Shown one piece after another: positions 14,960 through 23,968 of a stretch of 24,559 nt of DNA (positions within the stretch are counted from its first letter, which is position 1; every line of letters starts with the position of its first letter). The DNA is from CAZXVW01 sp964644025 (lineage in GTDB: Bacteria > Acidobacteriota > Terriglobia > Bryobacterales > Bryobacteraceae): the NCBI GenBank assembly GCA_964644025.1, contig CAZXVW010000044.1, positions 1-24,559 of the forward strand. The letters are read 5' to 3'. The translations under genes were made by a program, and so were the position numbers. The notes under the pieces were generated by a model. The model did not search any database and was not told where the DNA came from. It was given only the letters and a program-made list of their open reading frames with translations.

Positions 14960-15490
14960 ATGCACGTGAGCGTGAGGCAATTGGAGCGGGAGAAGGTGCA
15001 CTTCGACGTCACCTGCCGCCCCGGGAGGCTCGATTTTTCCAATACGAAGTTTCGCCGGGTTACGGCCCTGCGGGTTACCGGAGTCGCTGAGCTGGTCGGC
15101 GGAAGCGAGGAAATTCGAGTCCACGGTCACATCACGGGCGAACTGGAAGGTGAGTGTGACCGGTGCCTGGAGCCGGCTCCGTTCCCGGTCGATCGCGATT
15201 TCGACCTCTATTACCGCTTCTCGGCGTTGGCTTCGACGGCGCCGGAGGTCGAGATCGACGACAGCGAAAGTGGGATCGGCTATTACGAGGGAGACGGGCT
15301 GGAAATGGCCGACGTGGCCTAGGAGCAAGTGCTGCTGTGGCTCCCGATGCAGTGGATCTGCCACGCCGACTGCAAGGGTATCTGCCCCGTGTGTGGCGGG
15401 AATCGCAATCGCGTCTCCTGCAATTGCCAAAGCCAGGTGGTAGATGACCGCTGGGCGGCCCTTCGCAATTACCACCCGGAGGCGAAGTGA
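14960..15490 (+). pseudogene. DUF177 (YceD-like) protein interrupted by one in-frame amber codon
   Basis: Read through one TAG (15320-15322), the frame gives about 176 residues with full DUF177 layout: the HVSVRQLEREKVHFDV start, the CDRCLEP motif (GECDRCLEPAPFPV), the central acidic segment, and after the TAG the sequence EQVLLWLPMQWICHADCKG followed by ICPVCGGNRNRVSCNC, the family's Cys-rich end. The stop sits at codon 121, just before the conserved EQVLLxLP. One C-to-T change in a Gln codon would explain it. The downstream half is intact, so the lesion is recent, a sequencing error, or read through. The ATG at 14960 has GGAGG at 5 nt and is preferred to 14945. DUF177 genes normally precede rpmF and affect rRNA or ribosome biology; here no rpmF follows. 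Confidence 0.75.
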
Positions 15491-15494
15491 ACCG

Positions 15495-15617
15495 CACGGT
15501 CGCGGTCAAGGCGGTCGCGGCCGGGGAGCCGGGCGCGGCATGGGCCCCGGTTCCGGGACACAACCACCTGGCCCGCTTCCCGGTAGCGAGCCGCCCGAAT
15601 CCGGCAGCGGCGAGTAA
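15495..15617 (+). pseudogene. C-terminal remnant of a second Gly/Arg-rich (DUF5320-like) protein
   Basis: In a frame different from the DUF177 gene, the sequence reads HGRGQGGRGRGAGRGMGPGS, then GTQPPGPLPG and the acidic end SEPPESGSGE before TAA. This closely resembles the Gly/Arg body and Pro/Glu tail of the intact protein at 12709-12960. No MPGxDGTG start is present. The nearest in-frame ATG (15444) lies inside the DUF177 gene and would add unrelated residues. It appears to be a truncated paralogue fused to the end of the DUF177 region by a past deletion or recombination. Confidence 0.55.
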
Positions 15618-15674
15618 ACCGGCCTCGCGGCACGACGGGGCGCGGGCCACACGCCATGGTAGAATGCGCGGGAA

Positions 15675-18497
15675 ATGTGGTGTACCCGCTGCTTCCCTGT
15701 ATTCCTCGCGCTGGTTGGTTTGCCCGCCACCGGCTCCCAACCTGCCAACCCTCACGCCGGCAAGGCGGCCAGGCAGGTGCTCGACTACCTTGCCCGGCTG
15801 CCGGAACGGTGCCAGGACCGCCTGATTGCCGGCCAGCACTTCGGCCGGGACGCCGAGGGATTTGACGAACTCATCGCCGGTCTGCACCAGGCGACCGGCA
15901 AATGGGTCGGGCTGGCCGGCGCCGATCTCGGGTACCCGAAGACCCCGCCGGAGAAATTCCCGCCCCGTGACCTCGGCAAACTGACCCGCGTGCTGATCGG
16001 CTACTGGCGGGCCGGAGGCCTGGTGACGCTCAGTTGCCACGGAAAAAATCCCTGGACCGGGGGAAACGCCTGGGACAAAGAGCCGCGCGACCTCGATGAA
16101 CTGATCCGGCCGGGCAACCCGGCCCACGAGCGCTACATGAAGGAACTGGACCGGGTGGCCGGCGTGCTCGCCGAGCTTCGCGACGCCGGGGTGGTGGTTC
16201 TGTGGCGGCCCTTCCATGAAATGAACGGCGCGTGGTTCTGGTGGGGGCACCGTGAGGGACGCCGCGACGGCGGGCAGTTCGTCCGGCTCTGGCGGCACAT
16301 GTTCCGCTACTTCACCGAAACGAAGAAGCTGAACAACCTGCTATGGGTGTACTCGGCTTCATCCAGCGCCCATCGGCGGACCTCGGTGATGTTTTACTAC
16401 CCGGGCGATGAGTACGTGGACATCGTCGGCGTGGACGGCTACTCGAATGAGATTGCCATCAACGGTTACAATGAGCTGGCGGCAACGGGCAAGCCGTTCG
16501 CGCTGACCGAGTTCGGCCCGCACCGCGACTCCCGCGGCACGATGGACTACGCCCGCTTCCTCCGCACCGTCGAGCGCCAGTTCCCGCAAGCGGTGTATTT
16601 CCTGATCTGGAGCGGCGGCTTCTCGATCCTGAACAACAAGAATGCGCAGGCGCTGCTCGATGCTCCCTGGGTGCTCACCCGCGACAAGCTGGATTGGGCA
16701 TATCCCGGTCACCGGCGCTGGGCGCAGGCACGCCCGCTGGCGATCCGCGCAGTGAAACTGCTCACGCCGCACCCCGCGCAATGGCGGCGCGCGGAATTTC
16801 GCATTGACCTACAGGCCACCTTCGACAGCCCGTTCGACCAGGACGAAATCGCCGTGGATGGCATCTTCACGACGCCAGGCGGCCGCAAGATGACGGTGCC
16901 GGCCTTCTTTTACCAGCGGTTCGAACGGGAGATCAACGGGGACCGGGTTTTTCTGCACGAGGGAGCCCCGCCGCAATGGCGGGTGCGGTTCACTCCCGTC
17001 GCAGCCGGAACTTACACCGTACGGATTCGCGCGCGCGACCGCAGCGGCACGGTTACCTCCAAGCCGGTGACCTTTACGGCCGCCCCCGGCGCCGGGCACG
17101 GTTTCCTTCACGTGGCGAAAGCCGATCCGCACTACTTTGCCTTCGAGGACGGGACCCCGTACTTCGCGATCGGCGAGAACATGGCCGGCGGGCCGCTGGC
17201 CGACTACTATCTCTGGATTCCGCACCTGGCCGCCAGCGGGGGCAACTACGGCCGGCTGTGGATCGGCAACCCGGACTTCGGCCTCGAGTTCGGCCGCATG
17301 GGGGATTACCGGCTGGACAACGCCTGGAAGCTGGACCAGGTGATGGAGCTTTCCGAACAACACGGCATCTACCAGAAGCTCTGCATCGACTGGATCAGGC
17401 ACATCACGCCCCGGGGGCAGCCGCGGCAGCGTTTCGATCGCGAGGATTACGCCTACAGCGTCTCCAACGGCGGCCCCTGCGCCAACATGCGCGACTTCTT
17501 CGAGCTGCCCGAGGCCCGCCGCGCCTTCCGGAACCGCCTCCGCTACATCGTGGCCCGCTGGGCTTACAGCCCGAACGTGCTTGCCTGGGAACTGTGGAAC
17601 GAGATCAACGCCGTGGACAAGCGAGTCCGGGGCGATCACCGCCTGATCCTGGACTGGAACCGCGAGATGTGCCGGTATCTGAAATCGATCGATCCCTGGC
17701 GCCACCTTACCACGAACAGCCTCGGCTCGACCGCCATCTGGCCCGAGATGTGGGAGATGCCGGAGAACGAGTTCGCCCAGATGCACGGCTACTGGTACTT
17801 CTCCGATGAGATGCGCCGGAACGCCACCGACATGGCGGGCTTCATGATCAAGTGGCTCGATGAGGTTGCGCACTTCGGCAAGCCGTACCTGTTCGCCGAG
17901 TTCGGCATCCGCCGCGCCACGGCGGAGACCCGGGCGCTATGCGACGCGGACAGAGACGGCGTCAACCTGCACAACGGCCTCTGGGCGCCGCTCGCCTCCG
18001 GCGCCGCGGGCACCGGCATGCTCTGGTGGTGGGGCAATTACGTCGAACCAAAAAACCTCTATTACCACTTCCTGCCGGTCGCCAGGTTTACCCAGGGAAT
18101 CCCGTGGACCACCGCCGGGTTCGAGAAGGCGACGGTGACGGCGAGCCGGCAGGATATTCGGGCTCTCGGGTTGCGGGGCGGACCGCTCGCGATCCTCTGG
18201 ATTCAGAACAAGGCCCACACCTGGTGGAACGTCGTCTTCGACCGGCCGATTCCGGCGATTCGCGATGCGTGGGTCACCGTGGCCGGCATGAAGCCGGGCA
18301 GCTATCGGGTGGAATATTGGGACACCTACGCCGGCCGGATCAGCCGGGCCGCGGAATTACGGACCACGGCAAACGGCCTCCGGATTCCTCTCCCCACTTT
18401 TGCCACTGACCTGGCGCTCAAGATCATCCCGGCGGCACCCGGAGTCCACACCACCGGGTCAATGGCGCTGCCGAAGGGGGGAAGGCGCCTCCGGTGA
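15675..18497 (+). CDS. Secreted two-domain glycoside hydrolase: GH26 plus GH5-like
   Basis: 940 residues. A short hydrophobic N-terminus (MWCTRCFPVFLALVGLPATG) looks like a signal peptide. Residues ~30-345 are a GH26 (beta-mannanase-type) barrel: VVLWRPFHEMNGAWFWWG gives the acid/base Glu182 and FALTEFGP the nucleophile Glu279. Residues ~355-470 form a beta-sandwich resembling DUF5060. A second barrel (~476-860) has AWELWNEINAVD (acid/base Glu643) and YLFAEFGI (nucleophile Glu742), typical of GH5-like clan A enzymes, and a small beta domain ends the protein. Both catalytic pairs appear intact. The product would cut beta-mannan or a related mixed glycan outside the cytoplasm. The ATG at 15675 has only a weak GGGAA. 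Its neighbour, the TonB-dependent receptor, may import the products. Confidence 0.85.
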   Translation: MWCTRCFPVFLALVGLPATGSQPANPHAGKAARQVLDYLARLPERCQDRLIAGQHFGRDAEGFDELIAGLHQATGKWVGLAGADLGYPKTPPEKFPPRDLGKLTRVLIGYWRAGGLVTLSCHGKNPWTGGNAWDKEPRDLDELIRPGNPAHERYMKELDRVAGVLAELRDAGVVVLWRPFHEMNGAWFWWGHREGRRDGGQFVRLWRHMFRYFTETKKLNNLLWVYSASSSAHRRTSVMFYYPGDEYVDIVGVDGYSNEIAINGYNELAATGKPFALTEFGPHRDSRGTMDYARFLRTVERQFPQAVYFLIWSGGFSILNNKNAQALLDAPWVLTRDKLDWAYPGHRRWAQARPLAIRAVKLLTPHPAQWRRAEFRIDLQATFDSPFDQDEIAVDGIFTTPGGRKMTVPAFFYQRFEREINGDRVFLHEGAPPQWRVRFTPVAAGTYTVRIRARDRSGTVTSKPVTFTAAPGAGHGFLHVAKADPHYFAFEDGTPYFAIGENMAGGPLADYYLWIPHLAASGGNYGRLWIGNPDFGLEFGRMGDYRLDNAWKLDQVMELSEQHGIYQKLCIDWIRHITPRGQPRQRFDREDYAYSVSNGGPCANMRDFFELPEARRAFRNRLRYIVARWAYSPNVLAWELWNEINAVDKRVRGDHRLILDWNREMCRYLKSIDPWRHLTTNSLGSTAIWPEMWEMPENEFAQMHGYWYFSDEMRRNATDMAGFMIKWLDEVAHFGKPYLFAEFGIRRATAETRALCDADRDGVNLHNGLWAPLASGAAGTGMLWWWGNYVEPKNLYYHFLPVARFTQGIPWTTAGFEKATVTASRQDIRALGLRGGPLAILWIQNKAHTWWNVVFDRPIPAIRDAWVTVAGMKPGSYRVEYWDTYAGRISRAAELRTTANGLRIPLPTFATDLALKIIPAAPGVHTTGSMALPKGGRRLR

Positions 18498-18680
18498 ACG
18501 GGCAGGCCCCGGGGGAAGAGGTGGCAAGGCGCCCCGGGCCAGGCTTCAAACCTGGATCTTGAGGGCCACGGCGTAGCCGGAAGGCCGGCCGGGCGGCGGA
18601 ACACCGCCACCGGAGAATATCCACGTCTGCCTGGCGCACGCGCGTCTTTTCCTCGTTTCCAAAAGCGGCGCGGAATGTGC

Positions 18681-20081
18681 TCATTGCCCCGGCGATTCAC
18701 CCTCGCCGGAAACCGGCGGCCGCTCCAGGGCCACCACCTCGCCCGCCTGGATGCCGGCGTGAACGGCCACCTCGATGTTGTTGGCGAGTCCCAACCTCAG
18801 TTTTCTTTCTTCCCACCCGGAGGCGCGGCGCACGAAGGCGACCGGAGCTCCGTCCACCTCACTGGAAAAAACAGCGCCGCGGGGCACGATTACCGCGTTG
18901 TCTTCCTGGCCGAGCACGACGTCGGCGCTGACCGAGTAATGGGGGAGCAAGCGGGGATCCGTTCGATCCAGTTTAAGGCGCACCGGGATCCCGGTCAGGT
19001 AACCGGTGCCCCGCTTGCGCCCGCGGGCGATGGTTCCGACCGAATAGACGTGTCCGGGCAGTACCAGGCCCGGCAGCGCCTCGAACCGGAAGGTCACGGG
19101 AGCGCCAACGCGGATCCGGGCCGAGTCCACCTGGTTCAGGTACGCCAACACGCCGACCGAATTCACATCGACAATCTGCATGTAAGGCTGGCCCGATCCA
19201 AGCCGGTCACCGGCCTGGATGTGCTGGAGCTTGCCACCGCGGTAGATGCGCAACAATACGGCGATGCCATCCATCGGGCTACGGACGACCATCTTGTCCA
19301 GATTCTCTCGCGCCCGCCGCACCTCCAGCTCTTGCTCTTTGAGGTCCAGCTCCGCGCGCCGCAGCGCCGAGCCTTCCGAGATGTCGACGTAAGGCGTGCG
19401 CTTCTGCAACTGCTCGTAATAGGCCCGGGCCTCTTCGTAAGCCAGCCGAAACCGCTCGGCGAGAATCGCTGATCGGACCGGCACCGTCTTCAAATCCAGC
19501 GCGGCCTTTCCCGCGCTTCCTTGCGCCCTGCGCACTCGCTGCTCGTGCGCATACCGGGCGATCTTGAGGTTGGCAGCGAGCTTTTGGACCTGCATCTGTT
19601 GTCGCACCACCAGGCTCTGGTAATCGTCCAGGCGGTTGCGCATGTACTCGCGATCGAACTCGGCCACGATTTGGCCGCGTTTGACGTGTTCTCCCTCACT
19701 GACCAGCTTGCTGAGGAGGAGGTTAAATCGCTCTCCCCGGCCGCGGCGTCCGAGCAAACGGGGAGCGAGCAGGGCAACGGAGTTCTCGGCCGTCGTGACC
19801 CCACTCAGGCGGAGGGTCTTCTCCAATGTTCCGGAACGAGCCACCGAGACTCGAATCTCGCCGGCGGTAGGAACCAGCAGCAATTCGGGAACGCTCAACT
19901 GCCGCAACAGGTACAGGGAAGCGCTCAGGACCGCGGCCAAAATCAGGAGGAGAAAGCCGGGCTTCCACCGCCGGGGTTTCCGCGGCGCCCGGCGAGGCGG
20001 CATCGGATACAAGCCCGGCTCCCGCACCGGTTGTGCCTGCTTCTCAGGAGCCTGCTTTCCGGGACCACGTCTGGTGAACAT
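18681..20081 (-). CDS. HlyD-type periplasmic adaptor (membrane fusion) protein
   Basis: 466 residues. A Pro/Arg-rich cytoplasmic tail of ~40 residues is followed by one membrane segment (GFLLLILAAVLSASLYLL). Next come a lipoyl/barrel-sandwich half (VSEGEHVKRGQIVAEFD), a long alpha-helical hairpin of about 150 residues rich in Arg, Gln and Glu (coiled coil), and the second lipoyl half (VVRSPMDGIAVLL). Beta-barrel segments complete the HlyD/MacA-like order. It would bridge an inner-membrane ABC or RND pump to an outer-membrane channel. No pump or channel gene is adjacent in this window, so the partner must be elsewhere. It is convergent with the hydrolase and on the same strand as the TonB receptor, but separated from it by 249 bp and a hairpin. 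Confidence 0.85.
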   Translation of the reverse strand: MFTRRGPGKQAPEKQAQPVREPGLYPMPPRRAPRKPRRWKPGFLLLILAAVLSASLYLLRQLSVPELLLVPTAGEIRVSVARSGTLEKTLRLSGVTTAENSVALLAPRLLGRRGRGERFNLLLSKLVSEGEHVKRGQIVAEFDREYMRNRLDDYQSLVVRQQMQVQKLAANLKIARYAHEQRVRRAQGSAGKAALDLKTVPVRSAILAERFRLAYEEARAYYEQLQKRTPYVDISEGSALRRAELDLKEQELEVRRARENLDKMVVRSPMDGIAVLLRIYRGGKLQHIQAGDRLGSGQPYMQIVDVNSVGVLAYLNQVDSARIRVGAPVTFRFEALPGLVLPGHVYSVGTIARGRKRGTGYLTGIPVRLKLDRTDPRLLPHYSVSADVVLGQEDNAVIVPRGAVFSSEVDGAPVAFVRRASGWEERKLRLGLANNIEVAVHAGIQAGEVVALERPPVSGEGESPGQ

Positions 20082-20283
20082 TCCACATCATCGCGGCCCC
20101 CGCATCTCAGCCCGGAGGGCGCGTCTGTCACTACACTAACTCAGAGCGAGCGGGGAAATCCATTGCCCACGCGTGGATACATGCGGACGCGCTGTCCGCG
20201 CCTTCAGCGCAAGGGGCCGGTTATTCCGCGCTTCGTGGCGTGAAGCGGCCCGGGCGGCCGCCTTGCTCCCTTCAGCATTGCTG

Positions 20284-20319
20284 GGGGCGGCGCAATGGTT
20301 GCAACCGGTTCGCCGCCCC
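20284..20319 (-). terminator. GC-rich hairpin after the TonB-dependent receptor gene
   Basis: GGGGCGGCG (20284-20292) and CGCCGCCCC (20311-20319) are perfect 9-bp complements, with a second small palindrome (GGTTGCAACC, 20297-20306) in the loop. It begins 11 bp after the receptor's stop. No U-tract follows on the minus strand, so it is terminator-like or a 3'-end stabiliser. Confidence 0.45.
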
Positions 20320-20330
20320 GCCAACAAGCC

Positions 20331-23300
20331 CTAAAACCGGAAGCGCAAGCCTAACTGAAAGACCCGCGGGCCGCCGCGGCGGCCGGATTCGCCCACCTGG
20401 TCGATATAGCCGCCGGTAATCCGGTTGAAGTAATTGTCCGGCAGCCGGAAGTTGGTGTGGTTCAACACGTTGAACACGTCAATGCGGACCTGCAAGCTCC
20501 GCTGCTCCCGGAACCGGAAGTTCTTCCGCAGGCCCAGGGCCATCGTGGCCAGGCCGGGGCCGTCCAGGATGTTGCGGCCCGAGTTGCCAAAGGCGAACGG
20601 GCTGAAGCCGTACTGGCTCTCGTGGCAGCTCTGGGCGATCTCCGGATCCACGCATGGGACTTCCTCGAAGGCAGTGAGGTCATACCACGGGAAATCGACT
20701 CCCCGCTGGCCGGGGAAGGCATTGTCCTCCAGCGTGCCCTTGCGGATGCGGTTCGGCCGCAGCGATTCCCCGAGGTTCAGCTCCGTATCAGCGGTCCGCA
20801 CCGTGAAGGGCTGGCCGGTATAAGCGCGCACCGTGCCCGAAAGCTGCCAGCCGCCCAGCACGGCGTTCTTGACGCCGGCCAGCGAATAGCGCTTTCCGCG
20901 GCCAAAGGGCAGCTCGTAGTTGAAGATGGCGGTGAAGACGTGGCCGACATCGAAGTCCGACCGGCCCCGGTCCAGCCACAGGTTCCGGGAATCCAGCGCG
21001 TTCGGGAACCCGCCGGCCGAGGAACCGGTGAACTGGGATGCCTCATCGATCGACTTGCTGTAGGAGTAGTTTAACCGGTAGAAGAAGCCCCCGCGGCTGC
21101 GCCGCCGCAACGATGCCTGAAATGCGTTGTAAATCGAGTTGGTGCCGAAGGCGAAGTAGTTGACCGAGTTCAAACCCGGGATCGGCCGCGGGAACCCTCC
21201 CCCGGATTCATAGATCTCGCGGTTCCGGATCGGCTGGTTGATGTTATAGCGGCGCCCCAGGTGGGTGCCTTTTGAGCCGACGTAGCCGAGCTCGAGCACC
21301 GTGCTTTCCCACAACTCGCGCTGGATCGTCATGTTCCACGTTTGCAGGTAAGCCGTGGGAGCGTCCACCTGGTAGCCGGTGGCGTTATTGACGCCCTTCA
21401 ACTTCATTCGGTCTTCAGGAAACGGGTCGTCAAGGGTCAGCGCCAGCGGGTCCTTCGTGTTGCGAGGGAAGTTTTGCCGCAGCGCGAACGGGAAGTTGTT
21501 CGCAAGCTGGTTGCGGAGCGGGTTCAGAATCTCGGCGCCGTAGAAAATGCCGTAGCCGCCGCGGAGAACACTCTTCGTGCTGCCGAACATGCGCCAGGCG
21601 AAGCCGATCCGGGGAGCGACGTTGGTATAGTCGGTCCAGACCAGCGAGCGCGGCAGGCCGACCGCGTCGGCGGTGGTGACCTTGCCTTCCATGCCGGCCC
21701 ATTCTTCCAGCGCGGCCAGGTCCGGGATGGTGGCGTCATCGGAAATCACGATCTGGCCGAACTCGGGCACGAAGTTCGCCAGGCGGTCATAGCGATCGAC
21801 CGGAGGTTTATTGATTTCGTAGCGTACGCCCAGGTTCAGGGTCAGGTTCGGCGTGACCTTGAAATCGTCGCTCAAAAACCAGCCGTAGCTGGTTTGCCGC
21901 CAGTAGTTGCGAACGATGCCGACGGTGCGCGTGGCACTGTGCAGCAGGCCGAGCAGCAGGTCGCCGATCGGCGCGCCGGTCCAGCGGCCGCGGAAGTTGA
22001 AGGTGCCGCGCTGGTTGTTGTAGTAGGGCTGGTTGAAGCGCACCCGGGAAACATCGAAACCCGCCTTGATGGTGTGCTTCGACTTCACCCAGGTGAACTT
22101 GGTCCCGGCCTGGATGTCGGTCACCGCGTAGCTGACCGGCTGGCTGGCGGCGGTGCCGATGCTGAAATGGTCCCGCACGCTGATCCGGGGCCAGTCCATA
22201 AACTCCGGATCGGTAACCGTGCTGGGAAGGCCGAGCTTGGCGGCGATATTCTGGCCCTGGTAGATGCCACGCGTGTTCGTCTTGTTCCGGCTGTAGCCGG
22301 CGCGGGTTTCCAGGATCATGGTAGCTGAAAACAGGTGCGTCCAGTCCCATCCCGCCAGCGAGCGGTCATTGTCCGTGGTGGTGCCAAACTTTCCCAGAGC
22401 GCTGCCGGCAAACGGGTTCGAGCCGTCCACCATCCGCATCTGGTAGCGGAACGCCATCGTGTCGCTGTCGCCGAACCGGTGGTCAATCTTGCCCAGAATG
22501 CTGTTCCACTTGTCGTCGTCGGGCGCCGTCACCAGGTAATTGTTCCGGATATCGGCCCGGTTCGGCAGCGGGTAGATCGACACGATGTTCACGCCGACCG
22601 GGTTGAACCGGCTGGGCGGGATAATATTACCCGGGAAACAGGCCTTGGCGGACTTGGCGTTGCACTTGCCTTTCTTCAGCGGATCCTTCAGGTAGACCGG
22701 CTTGCCGAGATAATCCAACGAGTTGGAAAAGTCCCCGTTGCGCTCCGCTTCGGTCGGCGTGTGCCCCAGGCGCGTGTGTTCGAGCAATTGCTTGTAACCT
22801 TCATAGCTGACCAGGAAGAAGGTGCGGTTCCTGATGATCGGCCCGCCGATGGTGGCTCCGAACTGGTGCCGGCGCAACGCGTTCTTGTCCTGCTCGAAGA
22901 ATCCCCGGGCATCGAAGACGTCATTCCGCCCGGTATAGAAGAGGGTCCCGTGGTAGCGGTTGGTTCCCGAGCGCAGGGCCATGTTCAGGATGCCGCCGGC
23001 GAAGCGCCCGTACTCGGCCGAGAATCCGCTCGTTTCCATTTTGAACTCTTGCAGCGCGTCGATGTTCGGGCGGACCTGGGCCGCCGCGCCGCGCGCGTTG
23101 CGGTTGTTGAAACCGTCCACATAGAAGTTGGTGTTGGTGGCGCGCGCGCCGTTGATGTTCATCGCCGACCCCTGGCCGCCCTGAGCCTTCGGGATAACCC
23201 CCGGAACGAACATGGCCAGGTCGGTGAAATCGCGCCCTTCGAGCGGGATCTCCTGGATCTCGTCGTAGACGATCACGTCGCCCATGATGGCGCCGCGCTC

Positions 23301-23696
23301 GGTCTCGATCGGGGCGACGGTTTCGCTCACCGTCACCGATTCGGTGACCTGGCCCAGTTCCATGACAATGTCCCGCCGGAGCACCTGGTTGACCTCGAGC
23401 ACGATGCCGGTATCTTTGAACGTCCGAAACCCCTCGTTCTCAGCCGTCAGCTCATAAGGTCCCGGCGCCAGGTTCGTGATCGTGTAATAACCCTCCGCGT
23501 TGGACTGGACGGTGCGGGCGATGCCCGTGTCGGTATTCCGGATAGTGATGGTCACTCCCGGCATCGCTGCCTGCGATGTATCCGTCACCTCGCCGGTAAC
23601 CGTGGCCAGGTTGCTTTGCCCGCAAAGCAGGCCAGTAAACAAAAGCGCCACAAGGAACGCAGTCGCTGTTTTCGCAAGACGAAGCCTTGAACGCAT
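20331..23696 (-). CDS. TonB-dependent receptor, Oar-like, with carboxypeptidase-regulatory-like domain
   Basis: 1121 residues, an outer-membrane beta-barrel. The signal peptide (AFLVALLFTGLLCGQ) is followed by a carboxypeptidase regulatory-like domain (~28-112: VTGEVTDTSQAAMPGVTITI, then NAEGYYTITNLAPGPYEL). A plug follows, with INGARATNTNFYVDGFNNRN and FKMETSGFSAEYGRFAGG. The remaining ~850 residues show alternating barrel strands and end in an aromatic RFRF, as needed for BAM-dependent assembly. This architecture is greatly expanded in Acidobacteriota and in Bacteroidetes relatives; substrates are usually unknown, with peptides or oligosaccharides likely. No SusD-like partner is present. 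The ATG at 23696 has AGGGAGGG upstream. Its location near the secreted hydrolase may indicate a loose carbohydrate locus. Confidence 0.92.
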   Translation of the reverse strand: MRSRLRLAKTATAFLVALLFTGLLCGQSNLATVTGEVTDTSQAAMPGVTITIRNTDTGIARTVQSNAEGYYTITNLAPGPYELTAENEGFRTFKDTGIVLEVNQVLRRDIVMELGQVTESVTVSETVAPIETERGAIMGDVIVYDEIQEIPLEGRDFTDLAMFVPGVIPKAQGGQGSAMNINGARATNTNFYVDGFNNRNARGAAAQVRPNIDALQEFKMETSGFSAEYGRFAGGILNMALRSGTNRYHGTLFYTGRNDVFDARGFFEQDKNALRRHQFGATIGGPIIRNRTFFLVSYEGYKQLLEHTRLGHTPTEAERNGDFSNSLDYLGKPVYLKDPLKKGKCNAKSAKACFPGNIIPPSRFNPVGVNIVSIYPLPNRADIRNNYLVTAPDDDKWNSILGKIDHRFGDSDTMAFRYQMRMVDGSNPFAGSALGKFGTTTDNDRSLAGWDWTHLFSATMILETRAGYSRNKTNTRGIYQGQNIAAKLGLPSTVTDPEFMDWPRISVRDHFSIGTAASQPVSYAVTDIQAGTKFTWVKSKHTIKAGFDVSRVRFNQPYYNNQRGTFNFRGRWTGAPIGDLLLGLLHSATRTVGIVRNYWRQTSYGWFLSDDFKVTPNLTLNLGVRYEINKPPVDRYDRLANFVPEFGQIVISDDATIPDLAALEEWAGMEGKVTTADAVGLPRSLVWTDYTNVAPRIGFAWRMFGSTKSVLRGGYGIFYGAEILNPLRNQLANNFPFALRQNFPRNTKDPLALTLDDPFPEDRMKLKGVNNATGYQVDAPTAYLQTWNMTIQRELWESTVLELGYVGSKGTHLGRRYNINQPIRNREIYESGGGFPRPIPGLNSVNYFAFGTNSIYNAFQASLRRRSRGGFFYRLNYSYSKSIDEASQFTGSSAGGFPNALDSRNLWLDRGRSDFDVGHVFTAIFNYELPFGRGKRYSLAGVKNAVLGGWQLSGTVRAYTGQPFTVRTADTELNLGESLRPNRIRKGTLEDNAFPGQRGVDFPWYDLTAFEEVPCVDPEIAQSCHESQYGFSPFAFGNSGRNILDGPGLATMALGLRKNFRFREQRSLQVRIDVFNVLNHTNFRLPDNYFNRITGGYIDQVGESGRRGGPRVFQLGLRFRF

Positions 23697-23968
23697 AAAC
23701 CCTCCCTTGTCTCTTGGTTCGGGTTCACCGGGGCGGGAAACAGCACAAAACCCAACCGATCCCCCTCGAACCCATCACTGACTCCTGAGCGATACTACCA
23801 CCGAACAGATGAAGAATCAAGCGGCGGGCGGGACCGGTGTACGTTATGGAAAACAAACAGCTTAATTCGACCGCGTGGCTCCGTGATGCAACTCGGCGCC
23901 AGCCGCAGGCGGCGAACGGTAACCATCTGGGCGGAAATCACATCAAACAAAACCTGGAGGTTTCAACG

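Noticed and set aside
14960..15490. Pyrrolysine at the DUF177 amber codon
   Set aside because: No pyl gene or other TAG-interrupted gene is visible, and the residue position is not a known catalytic site. A point mutation or sequence error is simpler.
16809..17873. Long minus-strand frame opposite the glycoside hydrolase
   Set aside because: The plus strand holds two catalytic barrels with intact motifs. The opposite frame shows only His/Pro/Val-rich shadow sequence.
18539..18555. Short hairpin CCAGG-CTTCAAA-CCTGG between convergent genes
   Set aside because: A 5-bp stem without U-tract in GC-rich DNA is expected by chance; not enough to call a terminator.
18424..18684. 86-residue minus-strand frame overlapping the HlyD stop by ATGA
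   Set aside because: The ATGA overlap suggests translational coupling, but most of the frame runs antisense into the hydrolase gene, has Pro/Arg composition typical of shadow frames, and matches no family I know.
22335..23690. 451-residue plus-strand open frame opposite the TonB receptor
   Set aside because: The minus-strand receptor has signal peptide, domains and terminal aromatic residue. The opposite frame has no recognisable domain and Arg/Val/Ala-rich shadow composition.
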